Below, piece by piece: positions 21,015 to 27,680 of a stretch of DNA of 28,333 nt (positions are counted from its first letter, which is position 1; every line of letters starts with the position of its first letter). Location: assembly GCF_943913695.1 (NCBI RefSeq), contig NZ_CALTZE010000034.1, positions 1 through 28,333 on the forward strand, in the 5' to 3' direction. Source of the stretch: an uncultured Marmoricola sp. (GTDB taxonomy: Bacteria > Actinomycetota > Actinomycetes > Propionibacteriales > Nocardioidaceae). Made by a program: the position numbers and the translations under genes. The notes under the pieces are model-generated. The model had not been told where the DNA came from. It did not search any database and worked only from the letters and a program-made list of their open reading frames with translations.

Positions 21015-21653
21015 CTACTGGATCAGGTAGACGGTGGCGAACAGAGCGACCCACACGACGTCGACGAAGTGCCAGTAGTAGGACACGACGATGGCCGTGA
21101 CGGCTTGCTCGTGGGTGAAGCGCCGGGCGATGTAGGTGCGCCCGAGCACGAAGAGGAAGGCGATCAGGCCGCCGATGACGTGGATGCCGTGGAAGCCGGT
21201 GGCGAGGTAGAAGACGGTGCCGTAGGCCGAGGAGCTCAGCGTGAGGCCCTCGTGGACGAGCTCGGCGTACTCGAAGGCCTGGCCGCCGATGAACACCGCC
21301 CCCATGAGGTAGGTGAGGATGAACCACTCGCGCAGTCCCCACTTGCGGAACTGCCAGATCGTGCCGGTGCGGCCGACCTGGCCGTCCTCGGCGCGGAAGA
21401 CGCCGAGCTGGCAGGTCACCGAGGAGAGCACCAGGATCGTGGTGTTGACCGTGGAGAACGGGATGTTGAGGAGCTCGGTCTCCTGCGCCCAGAGCTCCGG
21501 GCTCACCGACCGGATCGTGAAGTAGGCCGCGAACAGCGCCGCGAAGAACATCAGCTCGCTGGACAGCCACACGATCGTGCCCACGCTGACCATGCTGGGA
21601 CGGTCGTGGTGTCCGTGCAGCCGGGACGCCGGGATAGCCGTTGCTGTCGCCAC
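21015..21653 (-). CDS. ctaE: Cytochrome c oxidase subunit III
   Basis: A core membrane subunit of the aa3 oxidase that stabilises subunit I and shapes proton and oxygen access. The 212-aa protein has five predicted helices and family motifs FFAALFAAYFTIR (about 36-48), the GFHGIHVIGG segment (about 152-161) and the ending YYWHFVDVVWVALFATVYL. The GTG start at 21653 is 6 nt downstream of AATAAT, which could serve as a -10 for a leaderless message. It is the first gene of the ctaE-qcrCAB operon and is divergent from the receiver-like gene at 21785. Confidence 0.96.
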   Translation of the reverse strand: MATATAIPASRLHGHHDRPSMVSVGTIVWLSSELMFFAALFAAYFTIRSVSPELWAQETELLNIPFSTVNTTILVLSSVTCQLGVFRAEDGQVGRTGTIWQFRKWGLREWFILTYLMGAVFIGGQAFEYAELVHEGLTLSSSAYGTVFYLATGFHGIHVIGGLIAFLFVLGRTYIARRFTHEQAVTAIVVSYYWHFVDVVWVALFATVYLIQ

Positions 21654-21659
21654 GAGGTC

Positions 21660-21665
21660 ATTATT
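21660..21665 (-). promoter_or_regulatory. Candidate -10 box of ctaE-qcrCAB
   Basis: AATAAT on the minus strand stands 6 nt before the GTG at 21653, with no ribosome site between. It is one of the few AT-rich hexamers in the region. Confidence 0.45.
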
Positions 21666-21771
21666 GCCCGACGTCCCGACATGAGCACCCCTGGGGCGGG
21701 TGTTTCCTCCGGCGGAGCCCTCGGCAGCGCGCTGAGCAGGGAGTCGGGGGAGCCCACGGGCGTGTCGGCGG

Positions 21772-21777
21772 TAGCAT
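21772..21777 (+). promoter_or_regulatory. -10 box of the receiver-like gene (leaderless)
   Basis: TAGCAT is followed by 7 nt and then GTG 21785. This supports the chosen start over upstream in-frame codons. Confidence 0.5.
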
Positions 21778-21784
21778 CCGGCGG

Positions 21785-22198
21785 GTGAGCGCGTCTGCCA
21801 ACTCCCCGGCCCTGCGGATCCTCCTCTACAGCGACGACGTCGAGACCCGCGAGCAGGTGATGCTCGCGCTGGGCAGGCGCCCGCACCCCGACCTCCCGCC
21901 TGTGGAGTACGTCGAGGTGGCCACCGAGCCGGTCGTGATCCAGCAGATGGACGCGGGCGGCATCGCGCTGGCGATCCTCGACGGCGAGGCGGTGCCCGCC
22001 GGCGGCATGGGGATCGCGCGCCAGCTCAAGGACGAGATCTTCCAGTGCCCGCCCCTGCTCGTGCTCACCGGACGGGTGCAGGACAACTGGCTGGCGACCT
22101 GGTCGCGTGCCGACGGCGCGGTGGCGCACCCCCTCGACCCGATCGAGCTGGCCGAGACCGTGGTGCGACTGCTCTCCTCGCGCATCCCGGCGCGGTAG
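21785..22198 (+). CDS. Degenerate response-regulator receiver-like protein
   Basis: A 137-aa single-domain protein with a CheY-like pattern: strand 1 LRILLYSDD with acidic D17/D18, strand 3 ALAILDGE with D66 at the phospho-acceptor position, and strand 4 PLLVLTG with T95. The lysine expected in strand 5 (KP) is replaced by H115 (AHPLDP), so phospho-signalling may be altered. There is no output domain and no histidine kinase nearby. I recall similar stand-alone proteins in actinobacteria (Rv3143 type). GTG 21785 follows a TAGCAT -10 by 7 nt. Its stop lies 5 nt before trpD, so the two are probably co-expressed. Confidence 0.8.
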   Translation: MSASANSPALRILLYSDDVETREQVMLALGRRPHPDLPPVEYVEVATEPVVIQQMDAGGIALAILDGEAVPAGGMGIARQLKDEIFQCPPLLVLTGRVQDNWLATWSRADGAVAHPLDPIELAETVVRLLSSRIPAR

Positions 22199-22203
22199 CC
22201 GGC

Positions 22204-23235
22204 GTGAGGCACACCTGGCCCGAGGTGCTCACCCGACTGGTCGCAGGGCACGACCTCGCGGCCGACGAGACGGCGTGGGCGATGGGCCAGGTCCTGGCGG
22301 GCGAGGCCACGTCGGCCCAGGTGGCCGGGTTCGCGGTGGCGCTGCGGGCCAAGGGCGAGACCGTCGCCGAGATGGAGGGCCTGGTGGCCGCGATGTACGC
22401 CGCCGCCCGGCCACTGGCGGTGGAGGGCCGGGTGCTCGACGTGGTCGGCACCGGCGGCGACCGCTCGTTCTCGGTCAACATCTCCACCATGGCCGCGATC
22501 GTCGCGGCGGGCGCCGGGGTCACGGTGGTCAAGCACGGCAACCGCTCGGCCTCCTCCAAGGCGGGGAGCGCCGACGTGCTCGAGCAGCTCGGCATCCGCC
22601 TGGACCTCCCCGTGGACGACGTCGCGCGGGTCGCGCGCGAGGCCGGCATCACCTTCTGCTTCGCGGCGGCCTTCCACCCCGCCATGCGCCACGCCGCGGC
22701 GGCCAGGGGCGAGCTCGGCATCGCCACGACCTTCAACTTCCTGGGGCCCGTCGCCAACCCCGCGAAGCCGGCCGCGCAGGCGATCGGCTGCGCCGACCCG
22801 AGGATGGCGCCGGTGATGGCCGGTGTCTTCGCTCGCCGCGGTGTCGACGCGTGGGTCTTCCGAGGCGACGACGGACTCGACGAGCTCACCACCACGACCA
22901 CCTCCAGGCTGTGGCTGGTGGAGGGCGGCGAGGTGCGCGAGGAGGTCGTTGACCCCGCAGCGCTCGGCCTTCCGACGGGCACCGCCGAGCAGCTGCGCGG
23001 CCAGGACGCGGCCTACAACGCCGAGGTGGTGCGACGCCTGCTCGCGGGGGAGCAGGGGCCGGTGCGCGACGCCGTGCTGCTCAACGCGGCTGCCGCGCTG
23101 GCCGTGCACGAGGGCGCCACGCCCGGCGAGGCGGTGTCCGAGCGGCTCGGCCGCCAGCTGGTCCGGGCTGCCGAGGCCATCGACTCCGGTGCCGCCCAGG
23201 CCACGCTGCGACGGTGGGTCGAGGCCTCGCGCTGA
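22204..23235 (+). CDS. trpD: Anthranilate phosphoribosyltransferase
   Basis: Joins anthranilate to PRPP in tryptophan synthesis. The 343-aa protein has the family motifs GTGGD (82-86), NIST, KHGNRS (110-115), SADVLEQLG (122-130), FNFLGPVANPA and RGDDGLDEL. GTG 22204 lies 5 nt after the preceding stop, with no strong ribosome site, which fits translational coupling. The other trp genes are not here; from memory, trpD beside ctaE is also seen in mycobacteria. A convergent gene begins 31 bp after the stop, and I see no terminator between. Confidence 0.95.
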   Translation: MRHTWPEVLTRLVAGHDLAADETAWAMGQVLAGEATSAQVAGFAVALRAKGETVAEMEGLVAAMYAAARPLAVEGRVLDVVGTGGDRSFSVNISTMAAIVAAGAGVTVVKHGNRSASSKAGSADVLEQLGIRLDLPVDDVARVAREAGITFCFAAAFHPAMRHAAAARGELGIATTFNFLGPVANPAKPAAQAIGCADPRMAPVMAGVFARRGVDAWVFRGDDGLDELTTTTTSRLWLVEGGEVREEVVDPAALGLPTGTAEQLRGQDAAYNAEVVRRLLAGEQGPVRDAVLLNAAAALAVHEGATPGEAVSERLGRQLVRAAEAIDSGAAQATLRRWVEASR

Positions 23236-23266
23236 GCGACGTCGACGGAGGGCGCGCCGCCGCTGA

Positions 23267-23884
23267 CTACAGCCGCAGCGTCCAGCCGCCCTCCTCGGCG
23301 GGGGCGAACCCGAGGCGCTCGTAGTAGGGCGCGACCATCCGCGCGGGTGTCAGGACCCGGGAGAAGCCGCGCTCGCGGAAGACCTCGCTGTGGCGCCACA
23401 CGAACTCACCCGGCGTGAAGTCGCGGTAGCGCGGCGTCACGTAGTCGAGATCGACCTGCGCGACTCCGTCGCCCGCGTCGCGCACCAGCACCACCCCGAC
23501 CGTCTCGTCGCCACGCTGCACCAAGAACGCCGAGCGGTGGGGGTTGTCGGTGGTGACCTCGAGATCGGGTTGGTGGCGCAGGATGTCGCTGCGGTGCACC
23601 CGCAGCACGTGCTGCAGGTAGGCGTCGTCGGGCGCCACCTCGAGCACCTCGTAGGCGCTGTCGTCGTGCCGCGACCCCAGCAGCGCCCGCAGGTGCCAGA
23701 CGTTGATCGCGACGAGCGCGAGGTTCATGGCGACCATCGGCCAGATCCCCAGCGCGGCGTTGAACCAGGTGAGCACCAGGCAGGCCAGCAGGTTCAGTGC
23801 TCGCAGCCGCAGCACCCGGGTCTGCATCACCGACACCACGAGGAGGGCGGACCCGGCCCAGCCGAGCGCGTCGAGCCACGTCAT
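23267..23884 (-). CDS. YgjV-like membrane domain fused to a GNAT-like domain
   Basis: A 205-aa protein. Residues 1-70 form a compact membrane domain (DALGWAGSALLVVSVMQTR, then RALNLLACLVLTWFNAALG and MVAMNLALVAINVWHL) of the YgjV type. Residues 75-205 look like a soluble GNAT acetyltransferase fold (SAFLVQRGDETVGVVLVRD, QVDLDYVTPRYRDF, and the ending ARMVAPYYERLGF typical of the CoA-side helix and last strands). No substrate is known. The ATG at 23884 overlaps the upstream glycosyltransferase stop (TGATG), so it is translationally coupled to that gene. I recall similar two-part proteins in other actinobacteria, so the fusion is probably not unique. Confidence 0.72.
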   Translation of the reverse strand: MTWLDALGWAGSALLVVSVMQTRVLRLRALNLLACLVLTWFNAALGIWPMVAMNLALVAINVWHLRALLGSRHDDSAYEVLEVAPDDAYLQHVLRVHRSDILRHQPDLEVTTDNPHRSAFLVQRGDETVGVVLVRDAGDGVAQVDLDYVTPRYRDFTPGEFVWRHSEVFRERGFSRVLTPARMVAPYYERLGFAPAEEGGWTLRL

Positions 23885-24774
23885 CACGCGCGTCCGGAGC
23901 GGGTGGCGTGGCGCAGCAACCGTCGGGTCGCGCCGAGGTCGCGGCGCACGAGACTGCCTGGCACCAGGGCCGCAGCGTGAGCCCGGGAGGTCAGTTGGGT
24001 GCGCGCGGCGCGTGCGGCCCGTGGCAGACCTGCCTGGGCGAGCTCACCCGCGGCGACGTCGTAGAAGGCCTGCTCCTCCTCGAAGCGCGCACCGGCGACG
24101 GTCTTGACCGAGGAGTCGCTGCCCGCGTGCCGGCGGTAGCAGAAGACGACCTCGGGCAGGACCACCAGCGAACCGCCGTCGCGTACGACGTCCATCAGCA
24201 GGGCGAGGTCCTGCACCACGTGGAACTCGGGACGGAAGCCGACCGCGCGGACCGCGTCGGTGCGCCACACCAGGCTGGGGAAGTAGGTCCAGTTGCCGCG
24301 GAGGAGCGAGACCAGCAGCCTCTCGCCGCTCAGCACGCGCAGCGTCCCACCGTGCGGACGCAGCCACGTCTTCACCCGGTCGACCAGGGGGAGCGTCGCT
24401 GCTCCGTCCGCGTCGATCACCCGCACACCGGGCTGCACGACCGCGGCGTCGGGGACGCGGGCGAGGGCCTCGTGCACGACGGAGACGAAGTCGGGCAGCA
24501 GCAGGTCGTCGGCGCCCATCACGACGAGGTGGTCGGCCTGTGCCAGCTCGAGCGCGCGACGATAGTTCGCGTTGGCGCCCAGGTTGGTGCGGTTGCGGTG
24601 GTAGTCCACGCGGGGGTCATCGAGCTGTTCCAGCCACTGGCGCAGATCAGGATCCGGGTAGGCGTCGTCGACGACGACCAGCCGCCAGCGGTCGTCGGTC
24701 TGGGCCAGCACGCTCCTCACCGTCTCTCGGGCCAGCGCGGGGTCGCCGTAGAACGGCAGCAGCACGTCGATCAC
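23884..24774 (-). CDS. Family 2 glycosyltransferase
   Basis: Predicted to transfer a sugar from a nucleotide-sugar to a lipid or glycan at the cytosolic membrane face. The 296-aa protein has the GT-A fold start VIDVLLPFYGDPALARETV, the nucleotide-binding VVVDDAYPDPD (33-43), MGADDLLLPDF (86-96) with the metal-binding Asp pair, and the acceptor-side GNWTYFPSLVWR and FCYRRHAGSDS. The last ~60 residues are basic and helical. GTG 24774 overlaps the upstream DUF2142 stop (GTGA). Donor and acceptor cannot be told from sequence. Confidence 0.88.
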   Translation of the reverse strand: MIDVLLPFYGDPALARETVRSVLAQTDDRWRLVVVDDAYPDPDLRQWLEQLDDPRVDYHRNRTNLGANANYRRALELAQADHLVVMGADDLLLPDFVSVVHEALARVPDAAVVQPGVRVIDADGAATLPLVDRVKTWLRPHGGTLRVLSGERLLVSLLRGNWTYFPSLVWRTDAVRAVGFRPEFHVVQDLALLMDVVRDGGSLVVLPEVVFCYRRHAGSDSSVKTVAGARFEEEQAFYDVAAGELAQAGLPRAARAARTQLTSRAHAAALVPGSLVRRDLGATRRLLRHATRSGRA

Positions 24775-26267
24775 GTCGACGAGGGTGCCGGGAGCACCGG
24801 GGCGTCGTCCGGGTGCCGCGCCGTGCGCGTCGGCTTCCTCAGTGCCACCAGCGCCACGAGCACGCCGAGGAGAGCGAGGGCGCCGCACACGGCAGGCGCC
24901 TGTCCCACGACGTCGGCGAAGGTGGGCGTGAGCGCGAGCGGCGCCTCCTTGGCCGCCGCTCCGGCCACCGCGACGACGTGGGCGGTGCCCACCATCGCCA
25001 CGACCACCGCCGAGAGCAGCCGGCTCGGGGCCGGCGCGCGGCGGGAGAGCGCCAGGCCGGCCAGGGCGGGGACGCCGACGACGATCGGGTAGGCGTAGCG
25101 GCCCTGCCACGCGTAGCCCTCGGAGGCATAGCTGACCACGGTCAGTGCCAGGGGTACGACGACCCAGGCGAGGGCGAGGATGCCGGCTGCCAGGCGCAGG
25201 CGACGGTCGGCCCAACGAGCCCCGCACACCAGCACGACGCCCAGGGCCATCAGCCACAGCGGGTAGACCATCGCAGGGGCGGGGACGTTGCGCAGCGGTG
25301 CTGCGGCGACGGTCTGGAAGACCCAGTTGAGCTGGACACTCGCGAGCTGTCCCAGCGCGAGCGGTGACTGGTCGGGCAGCGGCGCATTGAGCGCGTTGGT
25401 GCTGGCGTACCGGATCCAGGCGACGCACGCCAGTGCGCTGAGGAGCACCACGACGGTGCCGCCGCGCGCGGCGCGGTGCTCGCGGAGCAGGGTGGCCCAC
25501 CACGCGCGTCGGCGCAGCGCCAGCACCGCGATCGCCATCACGGGCAGCCACAGGACGTTGAGGGTGTGGGTGACGAGGACCGTCACGGAGGCCACGGTCA
25601 GCAGGGCGTAGTGCGCACGGTGTGGACGCTCCACCAGTCCCACCGCGCAGGCCCACCACAGCACGGCCGCGGCGTACCCGACGCCATTGGGGGCGGCGAT
25701 CGCGCCGCTGAACACGAGGGTCGGCGGCACCGCCACCGCGAGGGCGAGCAACGGCCAGCGGTTGCGTGCCCAGCCGGCCGTCACCGCAGCGGCGGCGGCG
25801 AGCAGCGTCGAGGCGAGCAGGGCCGTGAGTGCCCTGAGGGCGTAGACGAACTCCGTCCCGTCGAGCGGCGAGGCGGGCAGGCCCACCACGGCGTAGTAGG
25901 TCGGGTTGTAGGACGCGGCCGCCGACGAGACCTGCACGCGACCCGGCGAGGCCACGGAGACCGCGCGGCAGTCGTCGGGCCTGGTGTAGTCGTAGGCCGA
26001 GCACAGGGGAGCGGCGTCGCGGACGATCCGCTCGCGCACCCCGAGCAGCTGGCCGCGGCCGTCAGGAGCATCGACGGTGCCGCGCAGCTGACCCGCGGCC
26101 ACGGCGTCGGCCTTGTAGGCGTGGTCGAACTCGTCGGAGCCGCGGAAGGAGGGGATCGCGAGGATCCACGCCAGCTGCACCAGCAGGGAGGCTGCGAGCA
26201 CCCTGAGGAAGATGCGCCGACCGGGCGCGCTCGAGACGGCAGGGGCGTCGTGCACGGCGTCAGGCAT
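24771..26267 (-). CDS. DUF2142-type polytopic membrane protein
   Basis: A 498-aa protein with about 11-12 hydrophobic helices. A large exported loop follows the first helix, starting with PSFRGSDEFDHAYKA (39-53), and a late motif GYAWQGRYAYPIV. These resemble the acidic first-loop motif and GRY motif of DUF2142 proteins, which look like GT-C glycosyltransferases working with polyprenyl-phosphate sugars; that activity is inferred. The ATG at 26267 overlaps the end of the DUF2304 gene by 8 nt, and the stop overlaps the next glycosyltransferase start. Confidence 0.8.
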   Translation of the reverse strand: MPDAVHDAPAVSSAPGRRIFLRVLAASLLVQLAWILAIPSFRGSDEFDHAYKADAVAAGQLRGTVDAPDGRGQLLGVRERIVRDAAPLCSAYDYTRPDDCRAVSVASPGRVQVSSAAASYNPTYYAVVGLPASPLDGTEFVYALRALTALLASTLLAAAAAVTAGWARNRWPLLALAVAVPPTLVFSGAIAAPNGVGYAAAVLWWACAVGLVERPHRAHYALLTVASVTVLVTHTLNVLWLPVMAIAVLALRRRAWWATLLREHRAARGGTVVVLLSALACVAWIRYASTNALNAPLPDQSPLALGQLASVQLNWVFQTVAAAPLRNVPAPAMVYPLWLMALGVVLVCGARWADRRLRLAAGILALAWVVVPLALTVVSYASEGYAWQGRYAYPIVVGVPALAGLALSRRAPAPSRLLSAVVVAMVGTAHVVAVAGAAAKEAPLALTPTFADVVGQAPAVCGALALLGVLVALVALRKPTRTARHPDDAPVLPAPSST

Positions 26268-26616
26268 CGGTGGTGCGAGGGTCCGGGGTCGGTGCCGGGA
26301 CCTGCGCGAGCAGGGCGAGCTCGCGCACCAGCACGGTGACCTCCTGCTCCACGCGGCGCAGCCGCAGGTAGAGCGAGCTGGCCACGAAGCCGGTGGTCAC
26401 GACCAGGGCGTAGAGCACCAGATCGGTGCCGCGACGCACTCCGACCAGGTTGGCCACCCAGGTCAGGGCGTCGGGCCAGAGCACGGCCAGCACACCGGCG
26501 AGGGCGACCGCACTGCCGACCAGGCGGCGTACCCCCAGCCGGCGACCGTCGACCTCGCGCAGGGCGTACCACGCGATGGCGAGGGTCGCCGCGATGAGCA
26601 GGACCTGGATGATCAC
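26260..26616 (-). CDS. DUF2304 family small membrane protein
   Basis: A 118-aa protein with three hydrophobic helices (about 2-18, 30-56 and 67-84) and a charged helical tail (LRLRRVEQEVTVLVRELALL), the typical DUF2304 layout. Such proteins usually sit beside a polyprenyl-phosphate glycosyltransferase, as here, where the GT gene ends 7 nt upstream. A flippase or GT-partner role is inference. The GTG start at 26616 (VIIQVLLIAATLAI) is the one that fits the family N-terminus. Confidence 0.8.
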   Translation of the reverse strand: MIIQVLLIAATLAIAWYALREVDGRRLGVRRLVGSAVALAGVLAVLWPDALTWVANLVGVRRGTDLVLYALVVTTGFVASSLYLRLRRVEQEVTVLVRELALLAQVPAPTPDPRTTDA

Positions 26617-26623
26617 GGCCGGC

Positions 26624-27307
26624 TCACCCCGCCGGCCGCAGCCGCAGCAGTGCCAGGTCGACGAGGATGCCGACGGCGTTGCTGGCGCGCTGGCCCTTGG
26701 CGCGGGAGTAGTCGGTGTAGAGCACCGTCGTGGGGACCTCCGCCCAGGACAGTCCGGCCCGCGCCACCGCGGACTCGAGCTCGCTGGCGTGGGCCATGCC
26801 CCGCAGGGTGAGTCGCACCGAGCGCAGCGCGTCGCGGGTGAGCACCCGCAGGCCGTTGTGGGTGTCGGTCAGCTCCAGCCCCGTCGTACGGCGCGAGAAC
26901 CAGACGGCCGCGCGCAGCAGCCGACGCCGGGACGCGGGCATGTCCGCGCAGTCGCCGTGGAACCTGGAGGCCAGCACCACGTCCAGGTGCTTCGCGCGGG
27001 CGTGCTCGACCATGCGGACCGCATCGTCGACCTGGTGCTGCCCGTCGGCGTCGAAGGTGACGACGTAGCGGACGGTGCGGTGGCGCATCGTGAAGTCGAA
27101 GCCGGTCTGCAGCGCGGCGCCCTGCCCTCGGTTGACGACGTGGCGCAGCACGGTGGCACCGGCCGCGCGGGCCAGCTCCGACGTGCGGTCGGTGCTGCCG
27201 TCGTCGACGACCACGACCTCACCGAAGACGCCCAGCAGCTCCTGCACGACGGCGGTGATCGTGGTGGCCTCGTGGTAGGCCGGGACGAGGGCGAGGGTGT
27301 CCTGCAC
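26624..27307 (-). CDS. Polyprenyl-phosphate glycosyltransferase-like family 2 enzyme
   Basis: Likely loads a sugar onto a polyprenyl phosphate for use by membrane GT-C enzymes. The 227-aa protein lacks transmembrane helices and follows the DPM-like pattern: ALVPAYHEATTI (6-17), VVVVDDGSTDRT (31-42), NRGQGAALQTGF (59-70), TFDADGQHQVDD (84-95) and ASRFHGD, DTHNGLRVLTRDAL. The GTG start is at 27307; upstream there is a relatively AT-rich 89-bp gap that probably holds the promoter of this five-gene minus-strand cluster. DUF2304 follows 7 nt downstream. Confidence 0.88.
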   Translation of the reverse strand: MQDTLALVPAYHEATTITAVVQELLGVFGEVVVVDDGSTDRTSELARAAGATVLRHVVNRGQGAALQTGFDFTMRHRTVRYVVTFDADGQHQVDDAVRMVEHARAKHLDVVLASRFHGDCADMPASRRRLLRAAVWFSRRTTGLELTDTHNGLRVLTRDALRSVRLTLRGMAHASELESAVARAGLSWAEVPTTVLYTDYSRAKGQRASNAVGILVDLALLRLRPAG

Positions 27308-27369
27308 GCGTCCAGATTGGTGGATAACGAGCCGGACCGGACGCCTTTGGGAAAGTTTGTCGGTTTTGA

Positions 27370-27391
27370 GTGGACCAGTGGTGGACCAGTG
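27370..27391. repeat. 11-bp direct repeat (2 copies)
   Basis: GTGGACCAGTG occurs twice head to tail at 27370-27380 and 27381-27391, in the gap upstream of the glycan cluster. Repeat length equals one helical turn, which would suit a dimeric regulator, but chance duplication is possible. Confidence 0.6.
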
Positions 27392-27396
27392 CCGGG

Positions 27397-27675
27397 TCAG
27401 TCCAGACCGAGGGAGAAGGCGGCCTCGAGGTCGTGCTTGGAGTAGGTGCGGAAGGCGATGTGGGTCTCGGTCTCGAGCACCCCGGGGACCTTGTTGAGCT
27501 GGTCGGCCACCACGCGCGCGACGTCGTCGTGGTCACTGACCCGGACCAGGGTGATCAGGTCGATCTGGCCGGTGACGCTGTAGACCTCGCTGACCCCGTC
27601 GAGGGCCGCGATCGCGTCGGCGACCTCGGGGATCCGGGCCACGTCGGCCTTGACGAAGACGATGGCGGTGATCAT
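27397..27675 (-). CDS. Stand-alone Lrp/AsnC effector-binding (RAM) domain protein
   Basis: A 92-aa protein consisting only of the ligand-binding half of Lrp/AsnC regulators (ITAIVFVKADVARIPEVADAI, then VSEVYSVTGQIDLITLVRV and LNKVPGVLETETHIAF), with no DNA-binding helix-turn-helix. Such proteins bind amino acids or small molecules and may modulate full-length regulators; the ligand is unknown. ATG 27675 is supported by a TACGTT -10 box 7 nt upstream, which overlaps the last codons of the exonuclease gene, so it probably has its own leaderless promoter. Confidence 0.87.
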   Translation of the reverse strand: MITAIVFVKADVARIPEVADAIAALDGVSEVYSVTGQIDLITLVRVSDHDDVARVVADQLNKVPGVLETETHIAFRTYSKHDLEAAFSLGLD

Positions 27676-27680
27676 GGGGC

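Noticed and set aside
27320..27328. TTATCCACC on the minus strand as a DnaA box
   Set aside because: A single near-match without a cluster, dnaA/dnaN or AT-rich unwinding region; probably part of the glycan-cluster promoter.
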